NCBI RefSeq assembly: GCF_005217615.1
Contig: NZ_SZNK01000001.1
Coordinates: forward strand, 3,002,501-3,066,500
Source of the DNA: Brevibacillus antibioticus
Lineage (GTDB): Bacteria; Bacillota; Bacilli; Brevibacillales; Brevibacillaceae
DNA length: 64,000 nt
Reading direction: 5' to 3'
This document shows positions 48,029 through 56,853 of the stretch, one piece after another. The notes beneath the pieces were generated by a model. It worked only from the letters and a program-made list of their open reading frames with translations, was not told where the DNA came from and searched no databases. Made by a program: the position numbers and the translations under genes. How positions within the stretch are numbered: the stretch's first letter is position 1; the number at the start of each line of letters is the position of its first letter.

Positions 48029-48622
48029 TTATACCCAGTTCAAGTCGATGTTGTGAATTCGTTTTTCATGCATGACCCTTCGAAAGTGATCGGCTTTCGT
48101 TTTCAAGTCTTCGATCAGCCATTCATGATTTTCTACGACGATTTTTTCTATTCGCAGGTGTAAATTTTGCTGCACGATTTTTTCCAACAGTTCAAATTCT
48201 GCCCCTTCGATATCGATTTTGATCAATTTGATCGGGCGATTGAGCATTTGGATAAACTGAGTCAAATCGATTACTTCTACCTCTACATACTTTTCGGGAT
48301 TCGTAACTGGATGATTAGTCAGCAGAGAAGAGGCATAAGCAGACCCTGCCGGATCCGTATGGTAAAGATCATGCAAATGCAAGCGCAGCTTGTCGTTTTT
48401 ATGCCAAACCGCTTTGTTTATACATACGACATTGGGATAGGCGCCTACCCTTTTTTTCAATTCCTCAAATACGTATGGATTCGGCTCAAACGCAAAGACG
48501 AGAGCGCCTTTATCCGCCATTTTTTGTGTAATGACCCCATAATTTGCCCCACAATCGATCGTTATGTCCCCGTATCCGATCGGAGAAAAAACTTCTTCAC
48601 TGTTCTCGTTTAATCCGCCCAC
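48029..48622 (-). CDS. FkbM-family methyltransferase
   Basis: A 197-aa SAM-dependent O-methyltransferase: ITIDCGANYGVITQKMAD is the SAM loop, LVFAFEPNPYVFEELKKRV the acidic strand-2 end, and KLIKIDIEGAEFELLEKIV the conserved FkbM block. Starts with GTG, AAGGAGG 8 bases upstream. It lies 13 bases behind rfbF and 25 bases before the reductase gene, within the CDP-sugar run. It may methylate the sugar made there. Confidence 0.88.
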   Translation of the reverse strand: MGGLNENSEEVFSPIGYGDITIDCGANYGVITQKMADKGALVFAFEPNPYVFEELKKRVGAYPNVVCINKAVWHKNDKLRLHLHDLYHTDPAGSAYASSLLTNHPVTNPEKYVEVEVIDLTQFIQMLNRPIKLIKIDIEGAEFELLEKIVQQNLHLRIEKIVVENHEWLIEDLKTKADHFRRVMHEKRIHNIDLNWV

Positions 48623-48635
48623 TCCTGCTTCCTCC

Positions 48636-49415
48636 TTATGTTCGGCTAGATGCCCATGCTGCCTTTCCGGATTTCCACAGTTCTTCCAAGTAGTTTTTAT
48701 CTCGGAGCGTATCCATTGGCTGCCAAAAACCGGTATGCTTGAAGGCCATTAGTTGATTTGCCTTGGCCAAGCTCTCCAACGGCTCTTTTTCCAATACCGT
48801 CTCATCACCCGCAATATAGTCAAATACACCCGGCTCCATGACAAAAAAACCAGCATTGATCCACCCGCCGTCCCCCTTTGGCTTCTCTTGGAATCCTGTT
48901 ACGGTGTTCCCATTGGCAATATCCAATGCTCCGAATCTGCCTGGCGGTTGAGTCGTGGTGATCGTTGCGAGTTTTTTATGCGTGCGATGAAATTTTACCA
49001 GCTGTTCGATATTGATGTCGGATAAGCCATCTCCATACGTCAGCATGAATGTATCTTCTCCCACATACTTCTTTATCCGCTTCACCCTTCCCCCTGTCCC
49101 TGTGTCTTTCCCCGTATCAATCAAAGTGACTCGCCACGGAGCAGTATTGTGGTTGTGAAAAGTGACCTGATTGTCCTTCCGAAAATCAAACGTCACATCA
49201 GAATGGTGAAGAAAGTAGTGCGCAAAGTACTCCTTGATCATGTAGCCTTTGTACCCGAGACAGATGATGAAATCATGGAAACCGTACTTGGAATAAATGG
49301 ACATGATATGACAAATGATGGGCCAATCACCGATCTCAATGAGCGGCTTGGGACGAAGATGCGTTTCTTCTCCAATGCGTGTGCCATACCCTCCTGCTAG
49401 GATGACGACTTTCAT
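48636..49415 (-). CDS. rfbF: Glucose-1-phosphate cytidylyltransferase
   Basis: Makes CDP-glucose from CTP and glucose-1-phosphate. A 259-aa nucleotidyltransferase: VVILAGGYGTRIGEETHLRP with KPLIEIGDWPI, TYGDGLSDINIEQL as metal site, and NAGFFVMEPGVFDYI. KDTGTGGRVKRIKKYVG is characteristic of the cytidylyl branch. It precedes the methyltransferase gene by 13 bases and follows rfbG by 24 bases. Confidence 0.92.
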   Translation of the reverse strand: MKVVILAGGYGTRIGEETHLRPKPLIEIGDWPIICHIMSIYSKYGFHDFIICLGYKGYMIKEYFAHYFLHHSDVTFDFRKDNQVTFHNHNTAPWRVTLIDTGKDTGTGGRVKRIKKYVGEDTFMLTYGDGLSDINIEQLVKFHRTHKKLATITTTQPPGRFGALDIANGNTVTGFQEKPKGDGGWINAGFFVMEPGVFDYIAGDETVLEKEPLESLAKANQLMAFKHTGFWQPMDTLRDKNYLEELWKSGKAAWASSRT

Positions 49416-49439
49416 TGGCTACCCTCCTTCCTCTGTTGT

Positions 49440-50540
49440 TCACTTGTCCTTATTTGTATACGCCACGATTTGGTCCAAACAAATTTCTCTTACGTCTTGC
49501 TTTTGCTCATAAGCCTTATGCCAAGAAATGATACTGTCCAAGGACTGTTCGAGCGACCAGTTGGGCTTCCAGCCTATTACGCTTTTGGCTTTGGAACAGT
49601 CCAGCTTTAAATATTGGGCTTCGTGCCATTGTGGATCGGTTCGCTCTGCTTCAAAACAGGCACTAGCCCCCCATCGCTCACACAATTGCTGGACGATCCA
49701 CTCTACCGATTTGGCATCTTCGTCATTCGGACCAAAATTCCAGCTCTGGGCGTACTCCTTGCCATTTCCCCACATTTTTTCAGCGAGCATCAAATACCCT
49801 GTTAATGGCTCAAGGACGTGCTGCCACGGTCGAACTGCTTTAGGATTTCGGATAGTGATTTTCTCTCCCTTTATCAAGGCACTCAGGCAATCTGGTATCA
49901 AGCGATCAAGAGCCCAATCACCGCCGCCAATTACATTTCCTGCTCGCGCTGAAGCAACGGCTACGCCATGCTGATGATACTGCTCTGGGTGAAAAAAAGC
50001 ATTGCGATAGGAGGCAGTCACTTGCTCCGAGCATGCTTTGCTGTTGGAGTACGGGTCATATCCGCCCAACACATCCTGCTCACGGTATCCCCACACCCAC
50101 TCCCGATTTTCGTAAACCTTATCCGTTGTAACATTGATAATTGCTTTGATTTTCATTCCGTTCTGCACAGCCACTCTCGCCGCTTCGAGCACATTCACCG
50201 TACCCATGACATTGATTTCGAAAGTTTCCGCCGGATATTGATACGATAAACGCACCAGCGGCTGAGCGGCCATGTGAATGATAATATCCGGTTTTGCTTG
50301 GTTGATTGCCTTTTGAACACTTTCCTTCGATCTGATATCATCAATGATCGAATCGACCAATGAGCTGATTTGGGCACACTCAAAAATACTCGGATTCGTC
50401 GGCGGCGCTAGCGCATACCCTGTTACCTTCGCCCCTAAATGATGCAGCCATAGGCACAGCCATGCCCCTTTGAATCCCGTATGACCTGTGATCAACACTC
50501 TTTTGTCTCGCCAAAACGCAGGATCAATCATCGCGATCAC
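49440..50540 (-). CDS. rfbG: CDP-glucose 4,6-dehydratase
   Basis: Converts CDP-glucose to CDP-4-keto-6-deoxy-D-glucose with NAD. A 366-aa SDR enzyme: VLITGHTGFKGAWLCLWL, HMAAQPLVRLSYQYPAETF, NVTTDKVYENREWVWGYRE with VLGGYDPYSNSKACSE carrying the YSNSK catalytic pair, and AGNVIGGGDWALDRLIPD. Starts with GTG at 50540 (AGGAA upstream) or at the ATG three codons later. It overlaps the manC end by 17 or 8 bases, so translation is coupled. Confidence 0.92.
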   Translation of the reverse strand: MIAMIDPAFWRDKRVLITGHTGFKGAWLCLWLHHLGAKVTGYALAPPTNPSIFECAQISSLVDSIIDDIRSKESVQKAINQAKPDIIIHMAAQPLVRLSYQYPAETFEINVMGTVNVLEAARVAVQNGMKIKAIINVTTDKVYENREWVWGYREQDVLGGYDPYSNSKACSEQVTASYRNAFFHPEQYHQHGVAVASARAGNVIGGGDWALDRLIPDCLSALIKGEKITIRNPKAVRPWQHVLEPLTGYLMLAEKMWGNGKEYAQSWNFGPNDEDAKSVEWIVQQLCERWGASACFEAERTDPQWHEAQYLKLDCSKAKSVIGWKPNWSLEQSLDSIISWHKAYEQKQDVREICLDQIVAYTNKDK

Positions 50541-51927
50541 CGCGCTTCCTAATTTGCTCGAGAATCGCTGACCACGTCATCCCCAGTCGAACGATATCTT
50601 CTTCCACCAGTTGACTGCCCATCTGTACCTCGATGAATGTCAGCTCGGTCGTAGCTTTGATTGCATGTTTGACGCCTACCGGGATTTGCAATACGTCACC
50701 TGGTCCAACCTGGCTCAGCTGATCATCCAAAATGAACTCTCCGCTGCCCTCTACGATGATCCATACTTCGCTACGGTGGTGATGGTACTGATAGCTCAAA
50801 TTTTTCCCGGCGTATACATGGATTTGTTTCGTTAATACTTCCACGTCGTCTTCATTCTTCTGAAAATACATAACCTGATACCATCCCCAGCGCCGCTCTT
50901 CATACATTGGGCGCTTTGTCCAATCCAAAGACAAATTTTTGACCATATGACTTTGTTCCTTAGAAGAAACAAGGATGCCATCCGGACTCGCCGCCACGAT
51001 CATATCCGATAGACCGATGGACACGATAGGGATGTCCAATTCGTTGATAACGTGCGTATTGGTGCAGCTCTCATCCAGCAAAACCTTACCAATTGTATTC
51101 CCGCTCATTTCTTCCGTGAGCGTATTCCACGTCCCTAGGTCCTTCCAGGCTCCTTCATACGGGAGAACAACTACTTTCTCTGCCTTTTCTACAATCTCAT
51201 AGTCAAAGCTGATAGCAGGCATTTGGCTGTATTGCTCAAGCATGCGGTTGTATTCAGTAGGTAATCCTTTTTGCTCCAATTCGCGAATCAGATAGCCCAA
51301 TCGAAAAGCAAAAATTCCACAATTCCACAGGGCCTTCTTTTCTACTAAATCCTGCGCTTGCTCAAGGGACGGCTTTTCTTTGAAGCTTTTTACTTTTTGA
51401 TAGGCAGGGGGTATTTTACCCTGATCCGATTGTGATTCTAGCTGTGGAACAATGTAGCCGTATTTCGTAGATGGATACGTAGGTTTCACTCCGATTAATG
51501 CGAGATTCGCGCCAGATTTGAGGATGACGTTCTCTAGCTCCTTGATCCTGTCCATAAAGCGGTCCTCAACGAATGGATCTACAGGCATGATGGCGATGAC
51601 TTCATCCGGGTCCATTGTCAAAGCAGAGTACAAATAGGTTACCGCTAAAGCAATGGCAGGGAAGGTATCCCTTTTTTCCGGCTCCACGATCAAAGGAACG
51701 TCTTCACCTAGTTGGCTTTGAAGCAAATCAACATGTGAGCGGCCTGTTGAAATATAAACAGGCTCCGACCAATTGCGGGAGGCTAGCTGCCTCCATACTC
51801 GTTGAACCATCGCCTCTGGTTGGGCATGTGCATTGCCTATCAATTTCAAGAACTGTTTGGACCTGACATCATTGGAGAGCGGCCACAGCCTTTTCCCTGA
51901 ACCACCCGATAGTAATATCAGTTTCAC
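50524..51927 (-). CDS. manC: Mannose-1-phosphate guanylyltransferase with cupin domain (ManC type)
   Basis: Makes GDP-mannose. 467 aa: N-terminal nucleotidyltransferase LILLSGGSGKRLWPLSNDVR and SKQFLKL, then IMPVDPFVEDRF and the C-terminal cupin with YQYHHHRSEVWIIVEGSGE and VGPGDVLQIPVGVKHAI. In the two-domain family the cupin is a mannose-6-phosphate isomerase. The usual signature FIEKP is replaced by FKEKPSLEQA, still normal. Starts with GTG, GAGGTGG 5 bases upstream. First gene of the minus-strand CDP-sugar run, which is curious because its product serves the GDP route. Confidence 0.88.
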   Translation of the reverse strand: MKLILLSGGSGKRLWPLSNDVRSKQFLKLIGNAHAQPEAMVQRVWRQLASRNWSEPVYISTGRSHVDLLQSQLGEDVPLIVEPEKRDTFPAIALAVTYLYSALTMDPDEVIAIMPVDPFVEDRFMDRIKELENVILKSGANLALIGVKPTYPSTKYGYIVPQLESQSDQGKIPPAYQKVKSFKEKPSLEQAQDLVEKKALWNCGIFAFRLGYLIRELEQKGLPTEYNRMLEQYSQMPAISFDYEIVEKAEKVVVLPYEGAWKDLGTWNTLTEEMSGNTIGKVLLDESCTNTHVINELDIPIVSIGLSDMIVAASPDGILVSSKEQSHMVKNLSLDWTKRPMYEERRWGWYQVMYFQKNEDDVEVLTKQIHVYAGKNLSYQYHHHRSEVWIIVEGSGEFILDDQLSQVGPGDVLQIPVGVKHAIKATTELTFIEVQMGSQLVEEDIVRLGMTWSAILEQIRKRGDRDD

Positions 51928-52040
51928 TCAGGCCACCTCGATCCGTTTATCGTGTTGTATGCACCATCTTATGCGTCTGTCGCAGTCGATGCTCTATCGC
52001 CCAATGAAAATGGTCAACTAACACGAGGAATGATAGAAGC

Positions 52041-52886
52041 CTATAGAAACTGAATCCAACGGTTAGAAATATAATCGAAAATGTAAGAACCGACTTGGGG
52101 GAGATAGGGAGTCGTGAAAAACTTCATATGGTGCTTCGTATATCCTTGAAAATGAAGAGAAAACACCGGCAGATATCGCCCAGTTGCCTTATCCTTGCAG
52201 CACAGGACACCATTTATCGAGTAAATTTTCTTATAGCCATACAAATTTTCCATCGATGTCGCCTGCTGAATATTCCCGTCAATTATGCCATCATGAAACA
52301 AGCCATTCGTGATTTGGTAACCCATGAGCCGCTCAAGAAAGAGCAAGGCCAGCACCATATCCGTTATGAGAGGTTGATTGAATCGTACATGTTCCTTTCT
52401 CTGCATGGTGTATTGAACGACTTGCGCGAATGCAATCGGATTGGCAAAATGAGACTTCATGAACTCACAATATAGTTCCAACTTCTGCCTATCTACGAAA
52501 TTGGTCCATACGAATTCCATCATAAAATTATCAAAGCGCGGATGGCTCACGTCGGTAAACAGCATGACATCCGTATCGATGTAACAGCATTTCGGAATCT
52601 GATGCCTTTCCATAAACGCCAACAAAATAAACCATCTTTGAAAACAAAACAGATTGTACTCATAGGGCATAAAATGAATATGTTTATAGACTCTCGTCAT
52701 TTCACTAGCAGCAGGCATGTAATCGTCTATCATCTCATGAATGATGCCATTCATCGCATACCTTCTGTTTCCTCCGTTCCCTATCAAATAGACAGGCGAA
52801 TGGGGATTACTTCTTTTCGCTTGCTGCAAGCTGTATGTGAGATAATCATCGTCCCCTCGATGGATGATCACGATGGGCAAGGGCAT
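52041..52886 (-). CDS. Putative glycosyltransferase (paralogue of the 40269 gene)
   Basis: A 281-aa protein with LPIVIIHRGDDDYLTYSLQQ, YEYNLFCFQRWFILLAFM, DxD-type metal site CCYIDTDVMLFTDVS and C-terminal FSLHFQGYTKHHMKFF. Each matches the protein at 40269-41129 in order and spacing. AAGGAGG lies 10 bases before the ATG. Stands alone on the minus strand, divergent from the methyltransferase at 53094. Role: transfer of an unknown sugar (inferred). Confidence 0.7.
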   Translation of the reverse strand: MPLPIVIIHRGDDDYLTYSLQQAKRSNPHSPVYLIGNGGNRRYAMNGIIHEMIDDYMPAASEMTRVYKHIHFMPYEYNLFCFQRWFILLAFMERHQIPKCCYIDTDVMLFTDVSHPRFDNFMMEFVWTNFVDRQKLELYCEFMKSHFANPIAFAQVVQYTMQRKEHVRFNQPLITDMVLALLFLERLMGYQITNGLFHDGIIDGNIQQATSMENLYGYKKIYSINGVLCCKDKATGRYLPVFSLHFQGYTKHHMKFFTTPYLPQVGSYIFDYISNRWIQFL

Positions 52887-53093
52887 ACTCTTTCCGCCTC
52901 CTTTTTCTCCCCATACTTTATGTATGTGACAGACAACGAGAAACGGGCATATGCCTTTTTTCCGAAAACCTCCTTGTTGCCAAGCAACTTTAGACGTGAA
53001 TAGGACGAAATTAATGTATTTATATCATTTCCCCCAACACGATCCGAACATATCGTATAGGGCAAGCACTCTGCAGTAGAGGGGGACATGTCG

Positions 53094-53942
53094 ATGGGAA
53101 GATTTTGGACAGATCAGGAAATCCTCGATGAGATCAACAAACGGCGATGGTACCATAAGATCCCGCTGCGACCCGGGATTGTCACACCCGGGATTTCGCT
53201 TCTGGAAGGCATATGGAATATGACGAGACAATCCAGAGAATACATCCCATATTCGGGGAAACGCGTTCTTGATCTGGCTAGCTTTGACGGTATGTGGGCT
53301 TTTGAAGCGGAGCAGCGAGGGGCAAGTCTTGTCGTGGCAACGGACTGTATGCAGCCGCTCTATTTGAATTTTGAGTTTTGCAAGAACATCCTGCAAAGCA
53401 AAGTTTTGCCGCTGTACAATACCAGCCCTTATAAACTTTGGGAGGGGCTGCAAGTTTTGCTGATGGACGATTTTATAGAACCACTGCCATTCCCTCATCA
53501 AATTCGGCACAATCAATTTGATGTCGTCCAGCATCTTGGTCTGCTCTATCATCTGCGCGATCCGATGTGGACATTGTCGCAATGCCGAAGCGTGATTAAA
53601 CCAGGTGGGCACCTCTTGTTGGAAACTGCCTGTATTTTGGATACGAATCAATCCATCATGGTCTACAACGGAGCTCCTGGACAAATGAACCGGATTTATA
53701 AGGACGATACGACGTGGTGGTTGCCATCTGTCCTTTGCATTGAGGAGATGCTCCGAGGCACATTGTTTGAAGTCATTCCTGAATCGGTTCGGACCATCCC
53801 CTCTGGCAAAATTAACAATTACGATGCAGGTCGCATCAGCCTCGTGGCAAGAGCCATTCCTGGTAGCGAGATCGACCAGAACTGTCACGCGGAGTTACTC
53901 CGTATATTCCGCAATCCAGGGATCATTCCGGACTACCTGTAA
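53094..53942 (+). CDS. Class I SAM methyltransferase, CmoB-like
   Basis: About 282 aa. YSGKRVLDLASFDGMWAFEAE is the SAM-binding loop, LVVATDCMQPLYLNF the second acidic strand, and FDVVQHLGLLYHLRDPMWTL the motif resembling the tRNA wobble-uridine enzyme CmoB. HLLLETACI and NYDAGRISLVARAI follow. In this context a sugar or glycan substrate is more likely than tRNA. I choose ATG 53094, which places GGGGG 8 bases upstream. A terminator follows. Confidence 0.75.
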   Translation: MGRFWTDQEILDEINKRRWYHKIPLRPGIVTPGISLLEGIWNMTRQSREYIPYSGKRVLDLASFDGMWAFEAEQRGASLVVATDCMQPLYLNFEFCKNILQSKVLPLYNTSPYKLWEGLQVLLMDDFIEPLPFPHQIRHNQFDVVQHLGLLYHLRDPMWTLSQCRSVIKPGGHLLLETACILDTNQSIMVYNGAPGQMNRIYKDDTTWWLPSVLCIEEMLRGTLFEVIPESVRTIPSGKINNYDAGRISLVARAIPGSEIDQNCHAELLRIFRNPGIIPDYL

Positions 53943-53957
53943 AATCCGGGTAAATTG

Positions 53958-54000
53958 AAATCGGGTGCACAAGATCGACGATGCTTGTGTACCCGATTTT
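53958..54000 (+). terminator. Rho-independent terminator
   Basis: AAATCGGGTGCACAAG pairs with CTTGTGTACCCGATTT around ATCGACGATG, with a T-run after it, just behind the CmoB-like gene. Confidence 0.85.
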
Positions 54001-54065
54001 CCATTCTTTCATAGTCTGATGGTAGTGCATGTATTTTTTATGATGGAAAGATGGGAGTGAATCTC

Positions 54066-55253
54066 GTGTCCCACTCACAGCAACCATTAGTGAGTATCAT
54101 TACCCCCTCTTACAACCAAGGCAGGTTTATACGTGAGACGATAAATAGCATATTGACCCAGGACTATGCAAACCTTGAGCATATCGTGGTAGATGGAGGT
54201 TCGACTGACGATACGCTCTCCATTTTGCAAGAATATGCACAAAAAGATCCGCGCTTCCGTTATATTTCCGAACCGGATCGCGGACAGTCTCATGCACTTA
54301 ACAAAGGCCTTGCACTGGCAAGAGGGGAAATTATCGGCTGGCTCAATTCAGACGACACTTATGTACCTGGCGCCATTATGAAGGCTGTTCATGCTTTTGC
54401 GGGTAACCCGGCCTGGGGAATGCTTCACGGCAATTGCCATGTGATGAACGAGCACGGTCAAGTATCCACTACCTACCCGTCAGAACAGGCTGATTCCAAG
54501 AAGTTGTATCAGAGCTGCGTAATTTGCCAGCCATCCGCCTTCATCAGAGCCCACGTCTTCAGGCATATGGGGGGCGTTGATGAAAAGCTGCAATTTTGCA
54601 TGGATTACGACCTGTGGATGCGCATCGCCAAATTTTATCCAATCGGTTATGTGCCTCACTACTTAGGAAACGCTCGAATCCACACGACTTGCAAATCAGC
54701 CACCCAATGGCATTCCGTCGGCGTACCTGAAGTATTACGATCACTTGCGAAAAATTATTCATCCATCCCCAGCCATTGGATATCGTACGTTCCACAATAC
54801 AAAGGCATGGGTGTACTCGACCTGTTGAGGATCTATAAGTCCTTTCCGTCCAATACAACCAGAATTACAAGCATGAATCGGGGGATGGACTTGTGGGCGC
54901 CTCCTGTCCTGCGTGCGATTGTTGAATCAGATCCATCTACACCGGCTCAAATGTTGTTAGTGAAGGGTAAAATCCCTGGCTCCCCCGTAAAATTACCGAA
55001 GCCCATTGTTTTGACTGCGCTCGTGAATGGCGTAAACGTAAAAAGTTACACCGTTGATAAACCCACCTTTGCCCTCGAAATTCCACTCGATCCGAATGCC
55101 ACGACACTCCGTGTGGACATCGCTTCTTCCAGTGTCGGTGTACCGAGCACCCCGCAAGTCCAGCAAAGAATCGTGGGGGGATACATGGCCGAAGAGATTA
55201 TTCCGCTTTCGTATGACGAAGTGATCGTGTACAGAACTTTTTCAAGAAGTTAA
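54066..55253 (+). CDS. Family 2 glycosyltransferase with C-terminal extension (paralogue of 42272)
   Basis: About 395 aa. GT2 domain with PLVSIITPSYNQGRFIRETI, VVDGGSTDDTLS, RYISEPDRGQSHALNKGL and GWLNSDDTYVPGA. A beta-rich C-terminal part (MLLVKGKIPGSPVKLPKP) again matches the 42272 protein and ends in ITSMNRGMD-to-PLSYDEVIVY. I start at the GTG of 54066, with GGGAGTGA 5 bases upstream. The upstream ATG (54051) overlaps this ribosome site. Cytoplasmic; sugar unknown. Confidence 0.87.
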   Translation: MSHSQQPLVSIITPSYNQGRFIRETINSILTQDYANLEHIVVDGGSTDDTLSILQEYAQKDPRFRYISEPDRGQSHALNKGLALARGEIIGWLNSDDTYVPGAIMKAVHAFAGNPAWGMLHGNCHVMNEHGQVSTTYPSEQADSKKLYQSCVICQPSAFIRAHVFRHMGGVDEKLQFCMDYDLWMRIAKFYPIGYVPHYLGNARIHTTCKSATQWHSVGVPEVLRSLAKNYSSIPSHWISYVPQYKGMGVLDLLRIYKSFPSNTTRITSMNRGMDLWAPPVLRAIVESDPSTPAQMLLVKGKIPGSPVKLPKPIVLTALVNGVNVKSYTVDKPTFALEIPLDPNATTLRVDIASSSVGVPSTPQVQQRIVGGYMAEEIIPLSYDEVIVYRTFSRS

Positions 55254-55257
55254 CCAT

Positions 55258-55605
55258 TCAACTCGTGTATAGCTTCGTTTCAATGACAGCCGCCGCTCCG
55301 GCTATGGCAAGCAGGAGCAACAACGGATAGGCGGCTGGCACATACATATACAACCCAACGATCAAAGCACCCACCCAAATTCCCACGCACCAATGGCAGC
55401 TCAACAATCTCCCTATCCATTGACGCACCCTCCCGCCTTTAAATTGAAAGTCCCGAACCATTTGCCCCGACTCGTCGGGTACATATAACACCTGATAAAA
55501 TGGGTTTCGCAGAAAAGATGTGATCTCATCAAAAACAATCAAATGCGTGAGACGAAAGCTTGCCAGCACGAGGATGATTAGGTCGATCCAAGAGAGGTCA
55601 AACAT
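55258..55605 (-). CDS. DUF1360 membrane protein (YngL-like)
   Basis: About 115 aa. DLIILVLASFRLTHLIVFDE followed by FLRNPFY, and later LSCHWCVGIWVGALIVGLY with the CxxC pair are the marks of DUF1360, a Bacillota family often linked to sporulation. Three membrane helices. GAGGTGG lies upstream of the ATG at 55605. Convergent with the GT2 gene, four bases between. Function unknown. Confidence 0.85.
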   Translation of the reverse strand: MFDLSWIDLIILVLASFRLTHLIVFDEITSFLRNPFYQVLYVPDESGQMVRDFQFKGGRVRQWIGRLLSCHWCVGIWVGALIVGLYMYVPAAYPLLLLLAIAGAAAVIETKLYTS

Positions 55606-55700
55606 TCCACCTCCACCTCTTTCCAATATTTTGTGCTTTTCTCATTTGTTCCACATTTAGTACCATTGTGGTGCGACAAGCCAGAGAAAGGCGTGATGAG

Positions 55701-56798
55701 ATGAATCGCAACATGAAGAAAATGGCAACGATCCTTTCCCTGTCCGTCCTCGTTACCATGATCGGACAACCTGCATTTGCGAAAACTAGCTTTCCCTCTT
55801 TGAAAAAAGGGATGAAGAACTTCCGCGTGCTTGAAGTGGAAAAGATGCTCGATGCACTCCATTACGACTACAAGCTGGTAGTGGACAACATTTACAACAG
55901 CAACACGGCTTATAACGTTAAAGCGTTCCAGAAAAAATACAAGCTGCCGCAAACCGGAATTGTTAACAAAACTACCTACGATAAGCTGAAGAGCGTGTAC
56001 CAAGCTCGCAAGCAAGAGCAGCCAACACCACCATCTACACCGTCCAAGCCTACTGAATCCAAAGAGTCCAATGATTACGTCACGCTGAAGTTGGGTGCTA
56101 GTGGTGAAAACGTGAAGGAATTGCAAAAGATGCTCGCTGGCCTCGGATACAAAGTAACTGCCTCGGGTTATTACGATGAATCTACGCGCTTTGCCGTCAT
56201 GCTATTCCAGTCACGTAATAAGCAAACTTTGACCGGTGAAGCTGATGCCAAAACCTTTACAGCCATAAAAACACAATACAAGAACAATCCAGTACAGCCC
56301 GGGCCAGATACGAAGCCAACTACTCCAACAAATCCAACGACGCCCGTAACACCAAGCAAGCCTGAGCAACCGCAAAACCCTGGTGCTGGCACGCAAGTTC
56401 CTCTTCCCACTGGTTTGACGGCTGAGGAAAAAGAAATGGTTCAACTCGTGAATCAAGAGCGCACCAGCCGCGGACTCGCACCTTATCAAGTGGACATGCA
56501 GTTGGTGAATGTTGCACGCGTGAAAGCCCAAGAGATGGTAAGCAAAGGGTACTTTAGCCACACCTCGCCCACTTACGGCTCACCGTTTCAAATGATGGAC
56601 ACTTTTGGTATTCGTTATATAGCTGCTGCTGAAAATATTGCTCAAAACTACTCTGTAAGCAGCGCTCATCAAATGTTCATGAATTCCTCCGGACACAAAG
56701 CCAATATCATGAGTCCGACATACGACTTCGTAGCCATTGCTGTTGTAAATGGCGGTCCGCACGGGAAAACGTTCGTACAAATGTTCTTGAAAAAATAG
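55701..56798 (+). CDS. Secreted CAP/SCP-domain protein with two peptidoglycan-binding domains
   Basis: 365 aa. Signal peptide NRNMKKMATILSLSVLVTMI to QPAFA. Two PG_binding_1 domains (about residues 28-95, FPSLKKGMKNFRVLEVEKML; and 117-185, LKLGASGENVKELQKMLAGL), each followed by a Pro/Thr linker. The C-terminal CAP domain has VQLVNQERTSRGLAPYQVD, KAQEMVSKGYFSHTSPTYG, AAENIAQNY and MNSSGHKANIMSPTYDFVA, with the His and Glu of the active cavity. Resembles YkwD-type wall proteins. Start at 55701 (AAAGG upstream). Ends at a bidirectional terminator. Confidence 0.9.
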   Translation: MNRNMKKMATILSLSVLVTMIGQPAFAKTSFPSLKKGMKNFRVLEVEKMLDALHYDYKLVVDNIYNSNTAYNVKAFQKKYKLPQTGIVNKTTYDKLKSVYQARKQEQPTPPSTPSKPTESKESNDYVTLKLGASGENVKELQKMLAGLGYKVTASGYYDESTRFAVMLFQSRNKQTLTGEADAKTFTAIKTQYKNNPVQPGPDTKPTTPTNPTTPVTPSKPEQPQNPGAGTQVPLPTGLTAEEKEMVQLVNQERTSRGLAPYQVDMQLVNVARVKAQEMVSKGYFSHTSPTYGSPFQMMDTFGIRYIAAAENIAQNYSVSSAHQMFMNSSGHKANIMSPTYDFVAIAVVNGGPHGKTFVQMFLKK

Positions 56799-56810
56799 AA
56801 GCGCGGAACG

Positions 56811-56846
56811 GAAAAGCCATCATTTCTACTGAAATGGTGGCTTTTC
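56811..56846. terminator. Bidirectional terminator
   Basis: GAAAAGCCATCATTTC pairs with GAAATGGTGGCTTTTC around TACT. It separates the convergent CAP-protein gene (+) and the 56854 gene (-). Confidence 0.88.
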
Positions 56847-56853
56847 TTCCCTA

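Noticed and set aside
53025-53888. 287-aa minus-strand ORF
   Set aside because: Antisense of the CmoB-like methyltransferase, which has clear SAM motifs and a ribosome site.
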